Origin: Methylomarinum sp.
GTDB taxonomy: Bacteria > Pseudomonadota > Gammaproteobacteria > Methylococcales > Methylomonadaceae
NCBI GenBank assembly: GCA_013139755.1
Contig: WTAG01000599.1
Coordinates: 1-5,883, forward strand
Direction: 5' to 3'
DNA length: 5,883 nucleotides
Below are positions 1-3,964 of this stretch, piece after piece (within the stretch, counting starts at the first letter, position 1; every line of letters begins with the position of its first letter). The notes below the pieces were generated by a model. It searched no databases, was not told the origin of the DNA, and was given only the letters and a program-made list of their open reading frames with translations. Both the position numbers and the translations under genes were made by a program.

Positions 1-259
1 CTTGCGTGGTATTATTTTCTATTTCACCAAAAGGCAGTGATTGCCCACAACCTCGCTGATCCATCAGAATAATATGATATTTTTGCGGATTAAAAAAACG
101 ACGATGATCAGGCTTAGTCCCGGAACAAGGACCGCCATGAAGGAAAATAACAGGGACGCCTTGAGGATTACCCGATTGCTCTACATAAACGGAATGTGAA
201 CCATCTGTTTGAAGAAAAAAACGATGAAAAGGTTCTATTTGTGGATAAAGAGGTTTCAT
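1..259 (-). CDS. pip: Proline iminopeptidase (alpha/beta hydrolase, S33 family), N-terminal fragment
   Basis: The frame starts at ATG 259-257 and runs off the left edge after 86 codons, so only the N-terminal third or less is present. Proline iminopeptidases release N-terminal proline from peptides in the cytoplasm. Visible family landmarks, in order, are VYVEQSGNPQG (residues 24-34), the oxyanion-hole region FLHGGPCSG (39-47), HRRFFNPQ (52-59), the strand-turn IILMDQRGCGQS (63-74) and ENNTT (81-85). Order and spacing match the start of the Xanthomonas and Neisseria type enzymes. The catalytic Ser (GxSWG), Asp and His lie beyond the window. One oddity is Cys45, where most family members have Gly (HGGPG). 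There is no signal peptide and no clear Shine-Dalgarno sequence before the ATG. The gene follows the lipoprotein gene after 108 bp and is probably functionally unrelated to it. The family assignment is firm; activity cannot be judged from this fragment. Confidence 0.93.
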   Translation of the reverse strand, partial: MKPLYPQIEPFHRFFLQTDGSHSVYVEQSGNPQGVPVIFLHGGPCSGTKPDHRRFFNPQKYHIILMDQRGCGQSLPFGEIENNTTQ

Positions 260-278
260 TATTTGTGGTAGGAAATTT

Positions 279-297
279 ATTTAATTAAATCGTAACA
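279..297 (-). promoter_or_regulatory. Possible extended -10 promoter with AT palindrome upstream of pip
   Basis: On the minus strand, TGTTACGAT (297-289) resembles an extended -10 element (TGn followed by a 4/6 match to TATAAT), about 30 bp before the pip ATG. No convincing -35 hexamer is found at the usual spacing. It is immediately followed by the perfect 12-bp palindrome ATTTAATTAAAT (279-290), near the predicted start of transcription. The palindrome could be an operator but could equally be chance in AT-rich DNA. This is weak evidence. Confidence 0.22.
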
Positions 298-310
298 CAA
301 AGCGGTGGGG

Positions 311-353
311 AGACTACATCGCAATTACTACCAACATTTCAGCATCATAGTCT
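311..353. repeat. Imperfect inverted repeat between the lipoprotein gene and pip
   Basis: The arms 311-322 and 342-353 can pair over 12 positions. As minus-strand RNA, AGACUAUGAUGC pairs with GCGAUGUAGUCU, with six perfect outer pairs, a few G-U pairs and one A-A mismatch, around a 19-nt loop. It starts about 15 nt after the lipoprotein stop codon. It could be an mRNA 3'-end hairpin. No U-tract follows on the minus strand (the next bases are CCCCACC), so it is not a canonical intrinsic terminator. Confidence 0.35.
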
Positions 354-367
354 ACTTTGACCCTAAA

Positions 368-1273
368 TTATTCTCCAGAGTTTAATAAAACCTGCTTACC
401 CTCTAATTTTGCAATCTCTGATTTCATTTTAGTGTGTTTCTCTGTCACCAGACTCACCTTTTCAGCATTTGCAATAAAATAAAAAACAGCAACCGACCTG
501 TTTAAATACCCCCAAGCAACTTGCCAACGACTTTGCACCTCATAGAGCTGCCCTATCTCTAAAAGAGTCATTGCAAGACTTGAAAGAGACAGATTCTTTT
601 TATAAATCGACAAGGCTTGCTGCAAATAGACTTCAGATTCCTCATAATCACCTTGCCGCAACAATAATTTAGCCTGGAAGCGTAGCAAACGCGCCTCTCG
701 ATCGGTATTTTTATTAGCAGATATTTTTAGGGCATTAGCATAGCGTAGCGTCCAAAGTGATTCATCCAGCTTTTGAACAAAAGCGATCTCCGTTCGACAG
801 GCAATGACAGCTATCTGAATAGCATCAGGAATAGTAACAAGCTCAACCCCGTCAAACTCTGGCAATAACGTCTGCAAAAGTCTCTCTGCCTCAGTCATTT
901 GTTTTTGTTGCATTGCCACTAGCGCATAAAGCAAGGTAAGTCGTGGCTGATAGCTTTTCAACGCATCTATTTTTACAATATCGTCTGCCAGACTTAAATG
1001 TCTATGAGCAGATTGACTGTCATGTACAGCCAAGGCCACTTCGACCAGGTTTATATGGCTAGTTAGAGCACCTAGCCGATCATCTATGCCTTGATAAAGA
1101 GATAAGGCATGATTAAATAACTGCCGCGCTCTAGCCCAATCTTTATCCATATAGGCTTGCATAGCGTCATCTGTATAGTTTTCTGCATTCCATAACAGGG
1201 TCGGTTTGCTTACAGGGCTTCCCCCACAACTACTAAGAGCGAGACAAAACAAAACTAAATAGAACCTATTCAT
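368..1273 (-). CDS. TPR-type lipoprotein of the MCE/TRAP cluster
   Basis: This 301-residue protein begins with a short lipoprotein signal peptide: hydrophobic residues 4-13, then lipobox L13-S14-S15-C16 followed by GG. It is predicted to be exported and lipidated at Cys16. Gly17 rather than Asp at +2 does not suggest Lol avoidance, so outer-membrane placement is plausible. The rest is almost entirely helical with TPR-like helix pairs at about 33-65, 66-100, 110-140, 194-227 and 230-266; the clearest is AKLLLRQGDYEESEVYLQQA (201-220). Its ATG overlaps the end of the MCE gene by 8 nt (1266-1273) with no separate ribosome-binding site, implying translational coupling and a shared job. In MCE operons this position is often held by an auxiliary lipoprotein such as PqiC, but I see no PqiC-like features. 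TPR lipoproteins (TatT) do accompany some TRAP transporters in Treponema. I infer a periplasmic or outer-membrane partner of the transporter. No enzymatic motif is visible. Confidence 0.85.
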   Translation of the reverse strand: MNRFYLVLFCLALSSCGGSPVSKPTLLWNAENYTDDAMQAYMDKDWARARQLFNHALSLYQGIDDRLGALTSHINLVEVALAVHDSQSAHRHLSLADDIVKIDALKSYQPRLTLLYALVAMQQKQMTEAERLLQTLLPEFDGVELVTIPDAIQIAVIACRTEIAFVQKLDESLWTLRYANALKISANKNTDREARLLRFQAKLLLRQGDYEESEVYLQQALSIYKKNLSLSSLAMTLLEIGQLYEVQSRWQVAWGYLNRSVAVFYFIANAEKVSLVTEKHTKMKSEIAKLEGKQVLLNSGE

Positions 1274-2288
1274 AACTGGAATGTGGTGCTATCAATTGCT
1301 TAGCTGTTGGTGTTGAATTATTTTTAGACAATGGCCATGTGTTTTGGACACTGTCTAATAATCGCCCCGTCTTAGACAATGTTTGCTTTGCATCTAAAGC
1401 CACACCGGGTATATTTTGTAACTCGCCATTTATCAACGTTAATGCTGTGTTTGCCTGTGCAATAATCTGCTGCAACTCTTTCACCATCTCAGGAAGACTT
1501 TTAGATGCGTCTCGTGCTTCATGAGTCATATACTTTGCATCTCGTAATATAGGTTCAAGCTGTACCAGCCTTTGTTTAGCAATACTGATAATACCTTCTG
1601 CTTCAGACAATATTTCAGCACCAGACTTTACAACCACCTTTAACTCTTTTTCTACACCCTGATCAAATACCGCCGCGCCCAAAACCCCATGCCCTGTAGC
1701 AATTTGTGCAATGATTTCATGTACATTGCCTAAGGTTTTCTCCAGCTTTGGCAAAAACTCTTCAACTTTAGCTAACAAGCTTTTGTTATTTGCTGATTGA
1801 ATAAGACTGGCAATATCCAGCAACAAATCATTTAATGAGGGGGTTTCTTCTACCGGGATTGTAGAGCCAGCCACTAACATGGGCGCATCAATTGATTCAG
1901 ACTCTATTTCAATCAGCGCATTACCGATATTGGTCAATCGGTTCACTAGCGCTGTTGCCCCCGTTCTAATAAATTTTCGATGTTGCTCATAAACTTCAAT
2001 AGTCACTCGAATTTTATGATCTTGAGCAAGACTCAGATTTGATACCATCCCAACCTCTGTCCCCAACGCTTTAACAATACTTCCAGTGCTGATACCTTCG
2101 CTACTGTTAACTTCAATATAAAAATTCACCCGCTTTTCAAATAAATGCTGGTTTTTTACGCTGATCAGAATAAAAAACAAAAACAATACAAAACCAGAAA
2201 ATACAAAAAGGCCCACCATCCGCTCACGATGATTATATGTATTATGGTGTATATAATGCCCGGAACTGCCTTCAGGACCTGTACTCAT
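1266..2288 (-). CDS. MlaD-like MCE-domain protein (lipid-transport substrate-binding subunit)
   Basis: This 340-residue protein has one N-terminal membrane anchor (about 25-43, VGLFVFSGFVLFLFFILIS) after a short histidine-rich cytoplasmic tail. A single MCE domain follows at about 53-130, with family features FYIEVNSSEGISTGSIVKAL (56-75), GTEVGMVSNL (76-85) and NRLTNIGNALIEIE (116-129). Residues 150-320 are mostly helical or coiled-coil, as in longer MlaD/Mce-type proteins, and end in QNTWPLS (315-321), a motif seen near the C-terminus of many such proteins. E. coli MlaD is only about 180 residues, so this is the long form. MlaD-type proteins form periplasmic hexameric rings with a hydrophobic channel on an MlaE permease. 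The start ATG lies 21 nt after the ABC-like gene, with a weak GAG Shine-Dalgarno 7 nt before it. The stop overlaps the lipoprotein start. The family is certain; the lipid substrate is inferred. Confidence 0.92.
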   Translation of the reverse strand: MSTGPEGSSGHYIHHNTYNHRERMVGLFVFSGFVLFLFFILISVKNQHLFEKRVNFYIEVNSSEGISTGSIVKALGTEVGMVSNLSLAQDHKIRVTIEVYEQHRKFIRTGATALVNRLTNIGNALIEIESESIDAPMLVAGSTIPVEETPSLNDLLLDIASLIQSANNKSLLAKVEEFLPKLEKTLGNVHEIIAQIATGHGVLGAAVFDQGVEKELKVVVKSGAEILSEAEGIISIAKQRLVQLEPILRDAKYMTHEARDASKSLPEMVKELQQIIAQANTALTLINGELQNIPGVALDAKQTLSKTGRLLDSVQNTWPLSKNNSTPTAKQLIAPHSSYE

Positions 2289-2309
2289 ATCATCACTCGA
2301 CTTAAATCT

Positions 2310-3047
2310 CTAAAAAACGCTTAATAACGCTTTAACTTCACTATCTTCACTTTCAACAAATGCCTGCCAGCCATTGAAATTCAATATTTTATGTTCTGAA
2401 ATAAAAACAATCTGATTCGCATGTTTCTCCAGAAAACGAGGATATTGCAACCCTCCTATCATACATATGGTTCTATCCTGTTTATATTTACCCAATAATA
2501 TAGCCATTTTATGTCTTTCTTTGGCTCCCAGATCATTAAACGGCACATCCATAATGAGTAATAATGGCTCAAGAATCAAGGCACGTGCCAAAGCAAGTTG
2601 CGCTCGCTGAAAACTATTCAGCATTGCCGGGTAGCTTGTCGGCTCAAAATGACAATCTAATGCTGTTAGCAACGTTCTCGCTTTAACAGCCGTTTCACTA
2701 AACGGCAAATTCAAATGATAAAGTACCGGTAACATCACATTCATCAGTGCGTGCTGCGCCGATAACAAAGGAGAGGCCCCGGACATATAACCTATCTGAG
2801 AACGAAACTTTCGCCATTCCAGTTGATCAAGTTCACAAAGCTGTTGTCCAAAAATCTCTACTTTACCTTGCTCTGGTTTTGAAATACCGGCCAACATTAA
2901 TAAATAGGCTCTTAATTGAGCACGGTTTGGCCCCACCAGACAGGTGAGCTCAGATTGCTGTAGCTGACAAGTCAAAGAAGGAAAGCTCAAATGGCTCTCT
3001 GCTGCAGAGGGGATCGCATCTTCGGCTGTGACGACAGTATTGTTCAT
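2310..3047 (-). CDS. Degenerate MlaF-like ABC subunit, predicted non-hydrolysing pseudo-ATPase
   Basis: This 245-residue protein has the length and layout of an MlaF ATPase, but its catalytic motifs are lost. Walker A is GPNRAQLRA (39-47), where GPNGAGKST is usual; Leu45 replaces the lysine and Arg46 the Ser/Thr. The Q-loop IGYMSG (85-90) has Gly90 for Gln. The signature LSGGQ is LNSFQ (143-147). Walker B LLLIMDVP (162-169) keeps Asp167 but has Val168 for the catalytic Glu. The D-loop ends LG instead of LD (173-174). The switch region MIGGL (196-200) has no His. Scaffold segments remain: MLAGISKPEQGKVEIFGQQL (51-70) and AQLALARALILEPLLLIMD (149-167). The ATG overlaps the MlaE-family stop by 4 nt (ATGA), and there is no frameshift or stop, so it looks maintained rather than decaying. 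I infer a structural or regulatory partner of the MlaE permease that cannot hydrolyse ATP. A partial nucleotide-binding role is not excluded. Confidence 0.9.
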   Translation of the reverse strand: MNNTVVTAEDAIPSAAESHLSFPSLTCQLQQSELTCLVGPNRAQLRAYLLMLAGISKPEQGKVEIFGQQLCELDQLEWRKFRSQIGYMSGASPLLSAQHALMNVMLPVLYHLNLPFSETAVKARTLLTALDCHFEPTSYPAMLNSFQRAQLALARALILEPLLLIMDVPFNDLGAKERHKMAILLGKYKQDRTICMIGGLQYPRFLEKHANQIVFISEHKILNFNGWQAFVESEDSEVKALLSVF

Positions 3048-3826
3048 AGTGTAAAAATTATAAAATAACTATCAACTAAAAATAAAAATACAATACTCCT
3101 GACCACAGCCTTATGCATCTGTTCGGATACCTGAATCGGTGAATTTTGCACTGAAAGCCCATGAAAACAAGCAATCGTTCCGACTATCAGGCCAAACAGC
3201 AGATTTTTTATCATAAATCTGAAAAGGCTATCGATGGTCACCAAGTTTAACAATTCCGATAATGACTCCTGCGCTGATATATCATAGATAAGCACACTAA
3301 AAAACATTCCGAACATCAACATAATAGCCGAGAAATAAAGCGCCAGTGTGACTTGACTAATGACCATGCAAATTATTCTGGGCAATACAAAATAATCATC
3401 TACATTAATACCCAGATATTGTAAGGGCTCAATTTCACCTGCCATTTTGGTGTTACCCAGATCGACAACAATACCCGAACACGATCTTCCAACCATGACA
3501 ACGCCAGTGATCAACGGCCCCATCTCACTCAGCACCAGTCTGGCAAGAATTTCTACAAGATCCTTGGCACCAGTGATAGACACAATAATAAAGACCAGTT
3601 GTGAGGCTATGCTAATGCCAACTACTATGGCCAGAAATGAAATAATGGCAATGGCATTTATACCATTCAAAATGAGTTGGTCCAGAAAAACTGAATACAC
3701 CGCCCGATTAAAAATATTGCGGTGAGGCTGCCACACAGAGAGTGCTCGTAGCAGAAAATATGTTAAGTCAATTATATAGAAGAATAACCCTATACAGCGA
3801 CGACCAATCCAATCAATAAATTTCAT
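3044..3826 (-). CDS. MlaE-family permease (MCE-associated ABC-type inner-membrane subunit)
   Basis: This 260-residue membrane protein begins with an amphipathic segment (MKFIDWIGRR) and has hydrophobic segments at about 11-29, 55-82, 101-113, 151-181, 209-222 and 242-260, matching the MlaE fold (interfacial helix plus about five membrane helices). Family landmarks are LVLSEMGPLITGVVMVGRS (97-115), the loop LGNTKMAGEIEPLQYLGI (123-140), VLPRIICM (147-154), LLFGLIVGTIACFHGL (209-224) and KAVVRSIVFLFLVD (239-252). MlaE dimers sit under the MCE ring and normally bind the MlaF ATPase. The usual GRSGxAIxAELGTM stretch reads GRSCSGIVVDLGNT here (Gly to Cys, Glu to Asp, Thr-Met to Asn-Thr), departures in a strongly conserved region. 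An in-frame TAG two codons upstream of ATG 3826 limits upstream extension. The ribosome-binding site is poor (AGGA lies about 20 nt away). The downstream ABC-like gene overlaps by 4 nt. Confidence 0.93.
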   Translation of the reverse strand: MKFIDWIGRRCIGLFFYIIDLTYFLLRALSVWQPHRNIFNRAVYSVFLDQLILNGINAIAIISFLAIVVGISIASQLVFIIVSITGAKDLVEILARLVLSEMGPLITGVVMVGRSCSGIVVDLGNTKMAGEIEPLQYLGINVDDYFVLPRIICMVISQVTLALYFSAIMLMFGMFFSVLIYDISAQESLSELLNLVTIDSLFRFMIKNLLFGLIVGTIACFHGLSVQNSPIQVSEQMHKAVVRSIVFLFLVDSYFIIFTL

Positions 3827-3863
3827 TATCTAAGCCGTATCAGCAATCCTCGTATATTACCAA

Positions 3864-3873
3864 GTATTAATAC
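3864..3873. repeat. 10-bp perfect palindrome in the MlaE-family gene leader
   Basis: GTATTAATAC is a perfect palindrome about 40 nt before the permease start codon. It lies directly next to the candidate -10 element at 3874-3879. Just outside it, CCAAG (3860-3864) and CTTGG (3894-3898) form a further small inverted repeat. A regulator-binding site is possible, but the region is very AT-rich, so chance is a real alternative. Confidence 0.25.
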
Positions 3874-3901
3874 ATTAACATATACAAAATAAGCTTGGCA
3901 A
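3874..3901 (-). promoter_or_regulatory. Candidate sigma70 promoter for the MlaE-to-lipoprotein operon
   Basis: On the minus strand, TTGCCA (3901-3896, 5/6 match to TTGACA) is followed after 16 bp by GTTAAT (3879-3874, 4/6 match to TATAAT). A transcript would start near 3867 and have a leader of about 40 nt. The 138-bp gap after the TRAP permease gene, unusual beside the overlapping genes downstream, makes an internal promoter plausible. The matches are modest. Confidence 0.3.
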
Positions 3902-3946
3902 CTATCACAAGGGGCGGAACTTTAGCCTGACGTCCAAGTTACCGAA

Positions 3947-3955
3947 TTTATACCA
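3947..3955 (-). promoter_or_regulatory. Alternative extended -10 element just after the TRAP permease stop
   Basis: TGGTATAAA on the minus strand (3955-3947) matches an extended -10 (TGn plus 5/6 of TATAAT). No good -35 is seen at 16-18 bp. If used, the leader to the MlaE-family start would be about 115 nt. The rest of the gap (3827-3964) shows no small gene with a ribosome-binding site, no U-tract terminator and no riboswitch that I recognise. Confidence 0.25.
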
Positions 3956-3964
3956 TGCGCATTC

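Noticed and set aside
1339..1524. Plus-strand open frame of 61 codons inside the MCE gene
   Set aside because: It is wholly antisense to a well-supported gene, has no family features and no ribosome-binding site; it is a shadow of coding on the other strand.
2747..2947. Plus-strand open frame of 66 codons inside the ABC-like gene
   Set aside because: It is antisense to the clear ABC-like coding sequence and its product shows no recognisable domain.
2310..3047. Calling the ABC-like gene a normal MlaF ATPase or a pseudogene
   Set aside because: Every nucleotide-handling motif is altered, so an active ATPase call is not supported. Full length, intact frame and start/stop overlaps argue against a decaying pseudogene.
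3447..3725. Plus-strand open frame of 92 codons inside the MlaE-family gene
   Set aside because: It is antisense to a strongly conserved permease and its composition reflects the complementary codons.
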